From an uncultured Pelagibacteraceae bacterium (lineage in GTDB: Bacteria > Pseudomonadota > Alphaproteobacteria > Pelagibacterales > Pelagibacteraceae), in the NCBI GenBank assembly GCA_902634305.1, contig CACPJJ010000006.1, positions 1 through 64,000 on the forward strand: 64,000 nt of DNA, in the 5' to 3' direction. The translations under genes were made by a program, and so were the position numbers. How positions within the stretch are numbered: position 1 is the first letter of the stretch; every line of letters starts with the position of its first letter. Positions 47,360 to 56,808 of the stretch are shown here, in pieces. A model generated the notes under the pieces. The model searched no databases, had not been told where the DNA came from, and saw only the letters and a program-made list of their open reading frames with translations.

Positions 47360-48819
47360 TAAATTATTTTATCCAATACTTTAGCTGATGATAGAACACC
47401 AGGAATACCTGCGCCTGGATGTGTTCCTGCACCAACAAAATAAAGACCATCATAAATTTCAGATTTATTATGAAATCTGAAGTAAGCAGATTGTGAAAAT
47501 TTTGGCTGTATTGAAAAACCAGAACCATATTTAGTATTAAGTTCTTTTTCAAAGTAATCTGGTGTTAAATAAAAATCTTCAACAATATTATCTCTAAGGT
47601 TAGGCATTAAATCTTTTTCCATCTTATCAATTACTAAATTCTTGATTTTTTCACCTTCAATAGACCAATCAATTTTTGATTGATTATTTGGAACAGGAAT
47701 TAGAACATAAAAACAATCCTGTCCTTTAGGAGCCATAGATTTATCGGTAGCAGATGGTCTGTGAAGATAATAACTTATATCGTTATTTAGCTTTTTATTA
47801 TCAAATATATCATCAAGGTGCTCTTTGTATTTATTACCAAACTTTATAGTATGATGTTCTACGTCATCATAAGTTTTTTTGGTTCCAAAATAATAAACAA
47901 ATAATCCCATTGAATATTCCATTCTATTTTTTTTCCATTTAAACAATAGAGAGTTATTTGTATTTCCATTTAACATTTTTTCATAAACTGCAGGTGGGTC
48001 TGCATTACAAATAACATTATTGGCATCAATTTTAGTTTGGTCATCTAGTTGAATACCAGTAATTTTATTTCCATCTGTAATAATTTTATTTACTTCACGA
48101 CCTTTTATTATTTCTATACCAACTTCATTCATCAATTTTTCAAAACCTTTTATAATATTTCCCGTTCCACCCATTGAATAATGAATACCCCATTTTTTTT
48201 CTAAGTATAAAATTAGCCCATAAATAGAAGTTGTTGTAAAAGGATTTCCACCAACTAAAAGAGGATGCATACTTAATATTCTTCTTAATTTTTCATTTTT
48301 TACATAAGAGGAAACTAACGAATATACTGACTTATAACTTTTAAGTTTTAATAATGCTGGTAATTGCTGCATCATTACGAATGGTTTATCAAATGGAACA
48401 TCTGCAAGTTCTGTAAACCCTTTATCAAAAATTTTTTTTGTAAAATTTACTAATTTCTCATATCCCTCAACATCTTCTTTATTTATTTCTCCTATTTGTC
48501 TTTTCATCTCAATTTCATTGCCTGAATAATTAAATTTAGATTTATCTTCAAAAATAAATTGATACCAAACTTTAAGTGGAGAGAGCTCTATATAGTCTTT
48601 AGGATCTTTTTTGAATAATTCGAATAATTCATCTATTAAATAAGGAGCTGTAATAACTGTTGGTCCACCATCATAGATAAATCCATTTCTTCTAAACACT
48701 CTTGCTCTTCCCCCGAGGTCTGGTTGCTTTTCAATTAATATAACTTTGTGTTTTTTTGCTCTTAATCTTAAAGCAGCAGCAATGCCACCAAATCCAGATC
48801 CAATAATAATTGAATTCAT
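47359..48819 (-). CDS. crtI: Phytoene desaturase
   Basis: Converts phytoene to lycopene by successive desaturations. The 486-residue flavoprotein has SIIIGSGFGGIAAALRLRAK at the N-terminus and the CrtI signature GLYFVGAGTHPGAGIPGVL near the C-terminus. It is the first retinal-pathway gene, 51 bases downstream of atpF on the same strand. Read-through from the ATP synthase genes is possible. Confidence 0.96.
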   Translation of the reverse strand: MNSIIIGSGFGGIAAALRLRAKKHKVILIEKQPDLGGRARVFRRNGFIYDGGPTVITAPYLIDELFELFKKDPKDYIELSPLKVWYQFIFEDKSKFNYSGNEIEMKRQIGEINKEDVEGYEKLVNFTKKIFDKGFTELADVPFDKPFVMMQQLPALLKLKSYKSVYSLVSSYVKNEKLRRILSMHPLLVGGNPFTTTSIYGLILYLEKKWGIHYSMGGTGNIIKGFEKLMNEVGIEIIKGREVNKIITDGNKITGIQLDDQTKIDANNVICNADPPAVYEKMLNGNTNNSLLFKWKKNRMEYSMGLFVYYFGTKKTYDDVEHHTIKFGNKYKEHLDDIFDNKKLNNDISYYLHRPSATDKSMAPKGQDCFYVLIPVPNNQSKIDWSIEGEKIKNLVIDKMEKDLMPNLRDNIVEDFYLTPDYFEKELNTKYGSGFSIQPKFSQSAYFRFHNKSEIYDGLYFVGAGTHPGAGIPGVLSSAKVLDKII

Positions 48820-48870
48820 ATAAATAATTTATATTTTTTTTTATAATAAAGTAAGGAATTTCTTTAATAA

Positions 48871-49368
48871 TTACGAATTAATTTTTTTTAATTCATTTTT
48901 TGCTTCTTCCAAATCTTTTTCAAAAATTGCATCCAATTTATTTTTATCTACTGAGGTAGAAATTATTTTTTTAACTGAGGCTACCGCTATTTTTATTGAG
49001 GTATCTTTAATTTCTTTTATAGCAGCCTCTTTCATCTGGGTAATTTTTGTTTCAGCTAATTTTTTTTTAATTTCTGCTGATTTATGAAACTTTTCATTTA
49101 TTTCTATAACTAAACTCTCGCTATCTTTTTTGGCTTGCTCAATTATCTTATTTGTTTCTTCACTCGCACTATCTAATTTTGATTGAGAATTATCTAAAAG
49201 TGTCTTCGCTTCATTTCTAAGCTTTTCACTTTCATCAATTTCTTTTTTTATATTTAAAATTAATTGATTTAGTATTTCGTTTACTTTTTGTGGAATTTTA
49301 AAATAAACTAATAATCCAATAAAAAGTAAAAAAGAAATAGCTACCCAAAATGTTGCATCTATAGTCAT
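48871..49368 (-). CDS. atpF: ATP synthase F0 subunit b
   Basis: A 165-residue peripheral-stalk subunit with one N-terminal membrane span (about 6-24) followed by a long charged helix. It is the last gene of the F0 group, 3 bases after the b' gene. The F1 genes are elsewhere, as usual in alphaproteobacteria. Confidence 0.9.
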   Translation of the reverse strand: MTIDATFWVAISFLLFIGLLVYFKIPQKVNEILNQLILNIKKEIDESEKLRNEAKTLLDNSQSKLDSASEETNKIIEQAKKDSESLVIEINEKFHKSAEIKKKLAETKITQMKEAAIKEIKDTSIKIAVASVKKIISTSVDKNKLDAIFEKDLEEAKNELKKINS

Positions 49369-49371
49369 AAA

Positions 49372-49941
49372 TTAATTTACCTTTTTTGATACATCCTCAA
49401 CTATTGCGGAAATACTACTATTATTAACATCAACACCTATTAACTGTTTAATTAGATCTGAAGATGTTTCTGTTGAAATTTTTCTAATTTTTTCTGGAGA
49501 TTTATTTTTTAAATCTAGTATTTCTTTTTCTGCTTTATTTATTTCTTCATTAATCTCTTTTTCAAGATTTTCTCTTTTTTTATCGACATCTTTTAATATT
49601 TTCTCTCTTGCTTTATTAAAATAGTTTTTTGCTTCATTTTTACTATTAATTATTAATTGATCATATTCTTTCAATTTTTTATCACTTTCTTCTCGCTGTT
49701 TTTCAGCTGCTTCAATATTTTCTGAAATTTGTGCTTTTCTTACCTCTAGGTTTTCACTTATTTTTGGTAAAACTAATTTTGATAATAATACAAACATTAT
49801 TCCAAAAGTAATTATTAACCAAAAGATTTGTGAAAACCAAAACTCCGGATTAAGTTGTGGCATTCCTCCACTTTCTGCACTCTCTACATAAGAAAACAAT
49901 AGAAAGTAAATTAATAGCGTTTGAGAAAATCTTAAAAACAT
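49372..49941 (-). CDS. ATP synthase F0 subunit b'
   Basis: A 189-residue second b-type subunit. It has an extra hydrophobic N-terminal stretch (RFSQTLLIYFLLFSYVESAE), the MPQLNPEFW motif typical of b', a span at about 33-55, and a long coiled coil. With atpF it forms the heterodimeric stalk. It is spaced by 3 bases from both neighbours. Confidence 0.9.
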   Translation of the reverse strand: MFLRFSQTLLIYFLLFSYVESAESGGMPQLNPEFWFSQIFWLIITFGIMFVLLSKLVLPKISENLEVRKAQISENIEAAEKQREESDKKLKEYDQLIINSKNEAKNYFNKAREKILKDVDKKRENLEKEINEEINKAEKEILDLKNKSPEKIRKISTETSSDLIKQLIGVDVNNSSISAIVEDVSKKVN

Positions 49942-49944
49942 TAA

Positions 49945-50172
49945 TTAAAATGCAAATAAAATTATCAATGCAACAACTAAACCAAATAAACCAGTAGCTT
50001 CTGCTAAAGCAAAACCTAAAAGTAAGTTTGGAAATTGTTTTTGAGCCGCTGATGGGTTTCTCATTGCTCCAGAAAGGTAATTACCAAATATAATACCAAT
50101 TCCTACCCCAGCACCTGCTAACGCAATTGCTGCAAGTCCTGCTCCGATCATCTTTGCTGCTTCTAGTTCCAT
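49945..50172 (-). CDS. atpE: ATP synthase F0 subunit c
   Basis: A 75-residue proteolipid forming the proton-driven rotor. Two membrane helices; the first is Gly/Ala-rich (GAGLAAIALAGAGVGIGIIFG), the loop has RNPSAAQKQ and the second contains the proton-binding Glu in LGFALAEATGLFGLV. A good ribosome binding site (AGGAGG) lies about 7 bases upstream. Confidence 0.97.
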   Translation of the reverse strand: MELEAAKMIGAGLAAIALAGAGVGIGIIFGNYLSGAMRNPSAAQKQFPNLLLGFALAEATGLFGLVVALIILFAF

Positions 50173-50191
50173 TATATCCTCCTATAAATTG

Positions 50192-50926
50192 TTAATGGTG
50201 TAAATTTAATGCATCATTCAAATAGATGCACGTTAATATTGCAAAAACATAAGCTTGTAGAAAAGCAACTAATATCTCCAAACCTGTTAAAGCTACTGAA
50301 AAGCCAAGCGGTAACCATCCGCCGACTATTCCAAGGCTTATTACAAAACCTCCGAATACTTTCATCATAGTGTGACCTGCCATCATATTTGCAAATAATC
50401 TTACTGATAAGCTTACCGGTCTACTTAAATAAGAAATAACTTCAATTACCACTATTAATGGTAAAAGAACAACAGGAACCCCACTTGGTACAAATAGTTT
50501 TAAGTACCCAAATCCATGTTTAATAAAACCAATTACAGTAACACCAAAAAAAATAAATGCAGCCAGAACAAAAGTAACAATAATATGGCTCGTTACAGTA
50601 AATGCATAAGGTATCATACCGAACATGTTGCAAAATAATACAAACATAAACAATGAAAATATAAATGAAAAATAAGGTTTTGCTTTAGAACCAGCAGTAT
50701 CACTTATCATTTTAGACACGAATGTATAACTGAGTTCAGCAAGTAGCTGAATTTTATTTGGTATTAGTGAATTTTTTTTTGAACCCAAATTAAATATAAT
50801 TAAAACAGCTAAAGAACTGATAACCATAAATAAACTTGCATTAGTAAATGATAAATCAATTTCTCCCAATTTTATTTCAGGGCCAATTCTGTAAACATTG
50901 AATTGGTACATTGGATTTGATGCCAT
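50192..50926 (-). CDS. atpB: ATP synthase F0 subunit a
   Basis: The 244-residue stator subunit carrying the proton half-channels. The essential Arg is in SLSVRLFANMMAGHTMMKVF; the closing helix is AFLQAYVFAILTCIYLNDAL. Length and motifs are normal. It lies between atpI and atpE. Confidence 0.97.
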   Translation of the reverse strand: MASNPMYQFNVYRIGPEIKLGEIDLSFTNASLFMVISSLAVLIIFNLGSKKNSLIPNKIQLLAELSYTFVSKMISDTAGSKAKPYFSFIFSLFMFVLFCNMFGMIPYAFTVTSHIIVTFVLAAFIFFGVTVIGFIKHGFGYLKLFVPSGVPVVLLPLIVVIEVISYLSRPVSLSVRLFANMMAGHTMMKVFGGFVISLGIVGGWLPLGFSVALTGLEILVAFLQAYVFAILTCIYLNDALNLHH

Positions 50927-50944
50927 TTTTTTTCTCTAATAAAT

Positions 50945-51220
50945 TTATTTTTGCATATTTTTTGCAGATCTAATTACATTGGATATTCCAGCAAATACAC
51001 CAACAAAAAAAAATATTAAAATTAACCATGGTTTAGTACCAAACCAATTGTCCAAAATAAACCCAATAATTGTCCCAACTGCAACAGCAGCTACAAGTTC
51101 TGTGCTCATTTTAAACGCTTCACCAAAACTAGATGAATTATGGTTTTTTTGGCTACTTTTGTTTTTTTTAATCTTATTTTTTGCAATTTCTAGGCGAGTC
51201 TTAAATGAGTCTTTGGTCAT
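50945..51220 (-). CDS. atpI: AtpI-like F0 assembly protein
   Basis: A 91-residue protein with a basic N-terminal half and two membrane helices (TELVAAVAVGTIIGFILDNW and LILIFFFVGVFAGISNVIRS). AtpI helps c-ring assembly. Its start codon abuts the smc stop, linking smc and the atp genes in one transcript. Confidence 0.88.
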   Translation of the reverse strand: MTKDSFKTRLEIAKNKIKKNKSSQKNHNSSSFGEAFKMSTELVAAVAVGTIIGFILDNWFGTKPWLILIFFFVGVFAGISNVIRSAKNMQK

Positions 51221-53617
51221 CTAAGCAACCATACTCTCAGCTTTTTGCAAGTCAACGGCAACAAGCTGGCTAACTCCTTTTTCTGGCATAGTTATTCCGT
51301 AAAGTCTGTCCATTTTAGACATCGTTAGTGCGTGGTGAGTGACTATTATAAAACGAGTATTTGTAATTTTTGTTAATTCAGAGAGAAGGTTACAAAATCT
51401 TGTTACATTTGCATCATCAAGTGGTGCGTCCACCTCATCAAGAACACATATAGGAGAAGGGTTGCTTAAAAAAACTGCAAATATTAAAGATAGTGCTGTT
51501 AATGCTTGCTCACCTCCAGATAACAAAGTAATTGATTGTAATCTTTTACCCGGAGGACTTACCAGAAGTTCTAAACCAGCATCAAGCGGGTCATCAGAGT
51601 CTACCAATTCAAGTTTTGCGTTTCCACCATTAAAAAGCTTAGTGTAGACCTCATTAAATTTTCTATTCACTTTTTCAAAAGCCTCAAGGAGTCTTTCCCT
51701 TCCTTTTTGATTTAATTCATTAATACTTTCTTTCAATTTAATAATTGCAGTTACAAGATCTTGCCTATCTTGCTCCATTTTTTTTATTTCGCTTTCATAT
51801 TTTTCTGTTTCTTCATCAGCTCTTAAATTTACAGAACCTAATTTTTCTCTCATTCTTTTTTTTTCATCTAGTAATTCTTCTTGGGTTACAGCGTCTGGAA
51901 ATTCTTCATTTTTTTCTAGATTTGAAAATTCTAAAATATTATTTTCATTTAATTCTAATTCACTTTCAACTCTATCCAATAAATCACTTTTTCTTTTTTT
52001 TAATCCTTCTATTGTTGCACCAGAACTTGCTTTTCTTTCTCTTATCTGAATTGTATCTTCTTTTGTTTTGTTTAATTCAGAATTTAAACTATAAATTTTG
52101 TTATCAGTATCTTCTATAATTGTTTCATTTTCTTGTTTTTCTTTTTCTGCTAATCTTAAACTTTCTGAAATTTGACCTTTTTTCTCTGCTTGTGATTGTG
52201 GCTGTTTTTCTAATTCTTCTAGCTTAGTAGTTAATTTTTGTTTTCTCTCATTTAGTTCATTAATCATTTTTTCTGAATTTGTTAAAAGATTTTTCCAACT
52301 TTCTATTTCTTTTTCTATAACTTTTATTCTTTCATTTCTTTTAATAGATTCTTTTTTTATATTTTGATTTTTACTATAACTATCAGCATATTCTTCTATA
52401 ATTATTTTGCAGTTATCAAGAGTATTTATTGCTTCATGATTTTTATTAGCATTAATAAATTCTTTAACTTTATTTATTTCAGCATTCAGTCTATTTTTTT
52501 CTGCATCCAAGTCTTCATTAGATTTTTTTTCTGTTTCATAGTATTTTGAGTCAATTTCAATTAGTTCATGTTTTTCTTCTCTAAGCCTTTTTTCATTTGA
52601 ATTTGCATCTATTACTATGCTTTTTTCTCGGTCAATATCTTCTTCAATTGTTTTGAGTGAAGATTTTATATTTGTTATTTCCTCAGTTATTCTCTCATTT
52701 TCTTCATCTAAACTTTTTAGTTCTAAATTGAGTCTTTGTATTTTAGAAATATTTTCTATATTTTTGTTTCTTATCGGATTAACTTTCTCAGTTTCTAAAT
52801 TAACTTGTTTATCTAATTCTTCTATTTTATCGTTAAATTTTTTAACTTCACTTTCTGCATCATTATTTATTTGATTTTCAAGACTAATTTCATTTTCAAT
52901 ATCTTTTAGTCTTAAATAATAAAGTCCGGCCTCAATCTTTTTAATTTCCTCAGATACTAATTTATATTTTGCAGCTTCTTCAGCTTGTTTTTGTAATCCT
53001 GCTAATTGTTTTTCTTGTTGTCTTCTGAGTTCATCAGCTCTCTTTAAATTATTTTCAGCGGCACTTAATCTTAGTTCTGCCTCATGCCTTCTAGCATGAA
53101 GTCCTGAAATTCCTGCTGCTTCTTCAAGTATTGCTCTTCTATCTACGGGTTTTGCAGTAACCAAAGCACCAATTCTACCTTGACTAATTATAGAAGGAGA
53201 GTGAGCACCTGTAGACAGGTCGGCAAAAAACATTTGTGCGTCTTTGGCTCTTACCTCTTTGTCATTAATATAAAATTTTGAACCTTTATCTTTTTCTATT
53301 TTTCTTCTTACTTGAATTTCATCAAATTCTTTATACTGAAATGGACCATCTTTATTTTCATTTGAAAGGGACACTGAAACTTCAGCAATATTTTTTGATG
53401 GCTTGTTGGATGTACCAGAAAAAATTACATCTTCCATGCCAGATCCTCTCATACTTTTTGCAGATGTTTCTCCCATACACCATCTAAGAGACTCAACTAT
53501 ATTCGATTTTCCACAGCCATTAGGACCAACTATACCTGTCAATCCGTCTTCAATTAAGAAATTTGTCTTTTCAGCAAAAGATTTAAATCCGTTAAGTTGG
53601 ATTTTTTTAAACTCCAT
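51221..53617 (-). CDS. smc: Smc chromosome-partition ATPase, shortened and apparently hingeless
   Basis: Condensin ATPase organising the chromosome. The N-terminal head has GIVGPNGCGKSNIVESLRW (Walker A) and SIISQGRIGALV; the C-terminal head has the signature LLSGGEQALTALSL and Walker B PICVLDEVDAPLDDANV. The protein is 798 residues versus about 1150 for canonical bacterial Smc. Residues about 170-640 are charged coiled coil almost throughout. I find no globular Gly-rich hinge in the middle and no CxxC zinc hook; a single Cys (C403) lies at the midpoint in a short, less charged patch (about 380-410). Both ATPase halves look intact. ScpA and ScpB are not in the window. Confidence 0.93.
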   Translation of the reverse strand: MEFKKIQLNGFKSFAEKTNFLIEDGLTGIVGPNGCGKSNIVESLRWCMGETSAKSMRGSGMEDVIFSGTSNKPSKNIAEVSVSLSNENKDGPFQYKEFDEIQVRRKIEKDKGSKFYINDKEVRAKDAQMFFADLSTGAHSPSIISQGRIGALVTAKPVDRRAILEEAAGISGLHARRHEAELRLSAAENNLKRADELRRQQEKQLAGLQKQAEEAAKYKLVSEEIKKIEAGLYYLRLKDIENEISLENQINNDAESEVKKFNDKIEELDKQVNLETEKVNPIRNKNIENISKIQRLNLELKSLDEENERITEEITNIKSSLKTIEEDIDREKSIVIDANSNEKRLREEKHELIEIDSKYYETEKKSNEDLDAEKNRLNAEINKVKEFINANKNHEAINTLDNCKIIIEEYADSYSKNQNIKKESIKRNERIKVIEKEIESWKNLLTNSEKMINELNERKQKLTTKLEELEKQPQSQAEKKGQISESLRLAEKEKQENETIIEDTDNKIYSLNSELNKTKEDTIQIRERKASSGATIEGLKKRKSDLLDRVESELELNENNILEFSNLEKNEEFPDAVTQEELLDEKKRMREKLGSVNLRADEETEKYESEIKKMEQDRQDLVTAIIKLKESINELNQKGRERLLEAFEKVNRKFNEVYTKLFNGGNAKLELVDSDDPLDAGLELLVSPPGKRLQSITLLSGGEQALTALSLIFAVFLSNPSPICVLDEVDAPLDDANVTRFCNLLSELTKITNTRFIIVTHHALTMSKMDRLYGITMPEKGVSQLVAVDLQKAESMVA

Positions 53618-53624
53618 TCGCTAC

Positions 53625-54206
53625 TTATATCAGCTTTTCTATAGTTTTTTTTAATTTTTTATAGTTATGAGGATTATCAAACTTTTTATCATTAATTATT
53701 ATAGTAGGTGTAGCTTCGATATTGAATTTTTTTACCCCACTGATTCGGTCATTTAATATATAGTCTTCTATATTTTTATTGGCTATACAGCTTTCAAAAT
53801 CTAATCCACTTTCTTTTTTTACAATTAGATTTTTCAAATTTTTATTTATATCTTCAATAGTTTGTCCTCTCACCCACTTTTTTTGGTTTTCATATAAAAA
53901 ATGAAGAAGATCTGATTTTCCATCATTTTTACAGTGTGCTATTTTTGAAGCATTTAAAGCAGCTAGATCTAATGGAAAGCTTCTAAATTCAATTTTGACT
54001 AAACCGCTATCTATAAAGTCTTTTTTTAATTTTGGATAAACTTCTTTATGAAAGTCTGCACAATGACCACAAGTTAAAGATTCATAAACTATTATACTTA
54101 CTTTGGCATCTACATTTCCTTCATTTAAAGATTTAATTTTTGTGTCCGCAAAAACATAATTAAAATAAAAAAATATAATTGAAATTAATAATATAATTTT
54201 TTTCAT
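53625..54206 (-). CDS. DsbA-family thiol oxidoreductase
   Basis: A 193-residue periplasmic protein with a signal peptide (about 1-20, IILLISIIFFYFNYVFA) and a thioredoxin fold. The active site is SLTCGHCADFHKEVYPKL (CGHC) and the cis-Pro loop is IEATPTIIINDKKF. It probably oxidises or isomerises disulfides. It lies between the DciA-like gene (4-base overlap) and smc (7 bases), the order often seen in alphaproteobacteria. Confidence 0.9.
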   Translation of the reverse strand: MKKIILLISIIFFYFNYVFADTKIKSLNEGNVDAKVSIIVYESLTCGHCADFHKEVYPKLKKDFIDSGLVKIEFRSFPLDLAALNASKIAHCKNDGKSDLLHFLYENQKKWVRGQTIEDINKNLKNLIVKKESGLDFESCIANKNIEDYILNDRISGVKKFNIEATPTIIINDKKFDNPHNYKKLKKTIEKLI

Positions 54207-54685
54207 TTTTTTTTAAAATACCTGCTTAATTCTATTAAAGATTTTTTTATTTTATCATTTTTAATCTTAGAAATTTTTTCTTTATACTCATTATTTGTCG
54301 CATCTTTTTTGATTTTTTCTTTAAATTCTATGTCTTCTCCTTCAAATGTTATAAATTTTAATTTTTCAACTGCATTATAGCCTAAATAACTATTTAATTT
54401 TACCAAGATAGATTTTTTTGAATATTCCAAGTCAACTTCATGTCCTCTTTTTACCATAATGCTTAAATAACTTTGACTTGAACGATTTGAATTTTTAAAA
54501 GCTTTTGGAAAACACACATTAAACAACTCATCTCCAACAATATATCTCCAGTTATCTAAAGTTTCTGAATAAATATGACCTTTTTTGCTAATTATCTTTT
54601 TAACATTTTTTGGCAAAGTATTTTTAAATGATCTTAATCCTTGAATGGTTTTGGATCTATGCTTAGTATTATTTTTAAATTCCAT
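54203..54685 (-). CDS. DUF721/DciA-like protein
   Basis: A 160-residue protein with the DciA/DUF721 core WRYIVGDELFNVCFPKAF, LSIMVKRGHEVDLEYSKKSI and LNSYLGYNAVEKLKFI. DciA loads the replicative helicase in bacteria lacking DnaC. I chose ATG at 54685, placing its start back-to-back with mutY (CATATG); an ATG four codons upstream (54697) would overlap mutY. Confidence 0.8.
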   Translation of the reverse strand: MEFKNNTKHRSKTIQGLRSFKNTLPKNVKKIISKKGHIYSETLDNWRYIVGDELFNVCFPKAFKNSNRSSQSYLSIMVKRGHEVDLEYSKKSILVKLNSYLGYNAVEKLKFITFEGEDIEFKEKIKKDATNNEYKEKISKIKNDKIKKSLIELSRYFKKK

Positions 54686-55675
54686 ATGAATAATCAAAGT
54701 ATAACAAAAGAAATTCTGAAATGGTATGATAATAACAAGAGAATTTTACCTTGGAGAAAACATTTAACAAAAAAACAGAAACAATATTTTACTTTAGTAA
54801 GCGAAATAATGCTTCAGCAAACACAAGTTAAAACAGTAATACCTTATTTTAACAATTTTATAAAAAAAATTCCAAATTTAAAAACACTTGCTAATATAAA
54901 TAATCAAAAGCTAATGAAATGTTGGGAAGGACTTGGATATTATTCACGAGCAAGAAATCTTAAAAAAGCAGCCAAAAAAATAATAAAAGAGTTTGATGGA
55001 AATTTGCCCAATAATGTTGATCAATTAAAATCTTTACCAGGAATAGGCGATTACACATCAACAGCAATAATGGCAATAGCTTTTAACAAACAATTCATAC
55101 CACTAGATGGAAATGTGGAGAGAATTTTAAAAAGAATTTTTTATTTAAAAACAGAGAAAGAAGTTAGGAAAGATAATTTACATAAAAAAAAATATTTTTT
55201 TGGAAAATCAAATAGACCTAGTGATTATGCGCAAGCGATAATGGAAATTGGTGCTTTAATATGTAGGCCAACAAATCCTTCGTGTACTGAATGTCCCCTT
55301 AAAAAAAATTGCATAGCATATAAAAAAAAAAATTTTGATATAAAATCAAAAAGTAAATTTAATAAGGTAAAATATTTTGAAGCAGATATATACAAAAGTA
55401 AAAATAAATATTTACTAATTAAAAATAATAAATTTAACTTTTTAAAAAATTTATTAATTTTTCCAATGAGAGAAATAAATCAAAAACAATTTAAATCCTC
55501 ATTAAATAAAAGAATTAATATTAAAATGTCTAACATGGATATGAAGATTACAATAAATAAAAAAATTAGAAAAAAAAATTTAAATAATAGTTTTTTTATA
55601 GATAAAGTTAATATTAAAAATCATATTTTACCATCTTTTACAAAAAAAATTTTTAAAACAGTTATAAGATATTAA
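54686..55675 (+). CDS. mutY: A/G-specific adenine DNA glycosylase
   Basis: Removes adenine mispaired with 8-oxoguanine. It has the catalytic Glu in SEIMLQQTQVKTVIPYF, helix-hairpin-helix LKSLPGIGDYTSTAIMAIAF with the catalytic Asp in PLDGNVERILKR, and the iron-sulfur cysteines CRPTNPSCTECPLKKNC. The C-terminal third, which recognises 8-oxoG, is Lys/Asn-rich and poorly conserved. ATG 54686 is chosen because homologues begin there; an upstream ATG at 54641 lies inside the divergent gene. Confidence 0.93.
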   Translation: MNNQSITKEILKWYDNNKRILPWRKHLTKKQKQYFTLVSEIMLQQTQVKTVIPYFNNFIKKIPNLKTLANINNQKLMKCWEGLGYYSRARNLKKAAKKIIKEFDGNLPNNVDQLKSLPGIGDYTSTAIMAIAFNKQFIPLDGNVERILKRIFYLKTEKEVRKDNLHKKKYFFGKSNRPSDYAQAIMEIGALICRPTNPSCTECPLKKNCIAYKKKNFDIKSKSKFNKVKYFEADIYKSKNKYLLIKNNKFNFLKNLLIFPMREINQKQFKSSLNKRINIKMSNMDMKITINKKIRKKNLNNSFFIDKVNIKNHILPSFTKKIFKTVIRY

Positions 55676-56808
55676 TGAAAAAAATCGCAATTATAGGAGC
55701 AGGAATTTCAGGTTTGTTTCTAGCAAATCTTTTGGAACAAGATAAATCCTTCTCTTATAAAATTTTTGAAAAAAAAAGTTCGTTAGATCTTAGTGACGGA
55801 TATGGATTACAATTGTCTGTTAACAGTATTAATTTATTAAATAAAATTGGTTTTCAAAAAATAAATGCTAGTGATGTATACTTTCCAAAAAAAGTAAATT
55901 TTTTTGATGCAAAAAATTCAAAAAAAATATGTGATATTGATTTATCTCAATTCAATAATCAGAATAATCGATACACAACATTAAAAAGATCAAAACTTAT
56001 TGAATTTTCATTGAAAAATATTCCTTCAGAAAAGTTAGTTTTTAATTCAGATCTTATTGATATTAAAGATGAAGATAAATTATCATTATACTTTAGAGAT
56101 AAAAAAATTGAGGAATTTGACTATTTAGTAGCTGCTGATGGAATTTATTCAAAAACTAAACAAATTTTATTTAAAAAAGAGGGACTTCCAAAATATTTTA
56201 ACTCAGTCGCATTAAGAGGTAACATCCGTAATTTCGAAAATTTTGATATTTCATTGTTTTTGGGGGCAAATTTTCACTTCGTTATTTATCCTATTAATCA
56301 AAATAAAGAATTTAATTTTATCTCAATTATTAGAAAAGAATTAATTCAAGAAGAAATCTCAAATAGAAATTTATTTAAAGAAAATACTTTTATAAATAAT
56401 TTATTAAATCAGATCTCTTCAAAATCAAATTTAAATTTAGCTGAAAAAGTTGAAAAAATTACATGTTTTCCAATTTTTGTAAGTAAAAAAGTTCAAATAC
56501 CTCCGTCAAAAAATATTTTTTTAACTGGAGATGCGTTTTATTCATTTCCACCATCATTTGCGCAAGGTGCATCACAATCAATAGAAGCCGCAAATGAACT
56601 TTTTAATGACTTAAAAAATAATTCTTCAAATTACTATAAAAGTAGGATTTTGAAGACTAAGCAAATAAGTTCTAGATCCTCGCTTAATCATTTTGCTTTT
56701 CATCTTTCAAATCCATTAAATATTTTTTTTAGAGATATTGTCTTAAAATACATTTCTAAAAATAAAACTTTTTTAGAAAATTATTTAGGTAAAATTTACA
56801 ATAACTAG
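55675..56808 (+). CDS. FAD-dependent monooxygenase, UbiH/salicylate hydroxylase-like
   Basis: A 377-residue class A flavoprotein hydroxylase. It has IAIIGAGISGLFLANLLE (FAD/NAD fold), YLVAADGIYSKTKQ (DG motif) and FLTGDAFYSFPPSFAQGASQ (GD motif). The substrate could be a ubiquinone intermediate or another aromatic; this cannot be decided. It overlaps mutY by one base and is convergent with ccrM by 4. Confidence 0.85.
   Translation: MKKIAIIGAGISGLFLANLLEQDKSFSYKIFEKKSSLDLSDGYGLQLSVNSINLLNKIGFQKINASDVYFPKKVNFFDAKNSKKICDIDLSQFNNQNNRYTTLKRSKLIEFSLKNIPSEKLVFNSDLIDIKDEDKLSLYFRDKKIEEFDYLVAADGIYSKTKQILFKKEGLPKYFNSVALRGNIRNFENFDISLFLGANFHFVIYPINQNKEFNFISIIRKELIQEEISNRNLFKENTFINNLLNQISSKSNLNLAEKVEKITCFPIFVSKKVQIPPSKNIFLTGDAFYSFPPSFAQGASQSIEAANELFNDLKNNSSNYYKSRILKTKQISSRSSLNHFAFHLSNPLNIFFRDIVLKYISKNKTFLENYLGKIYNN

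Noticed and set aside
51745-52119. Plus-strand Leu/Phe-rich ORFs across smc
   Set aside because: They are antisense shadows of Lys/Glu-rich coiled-coil codons; the smc frame is continuous.
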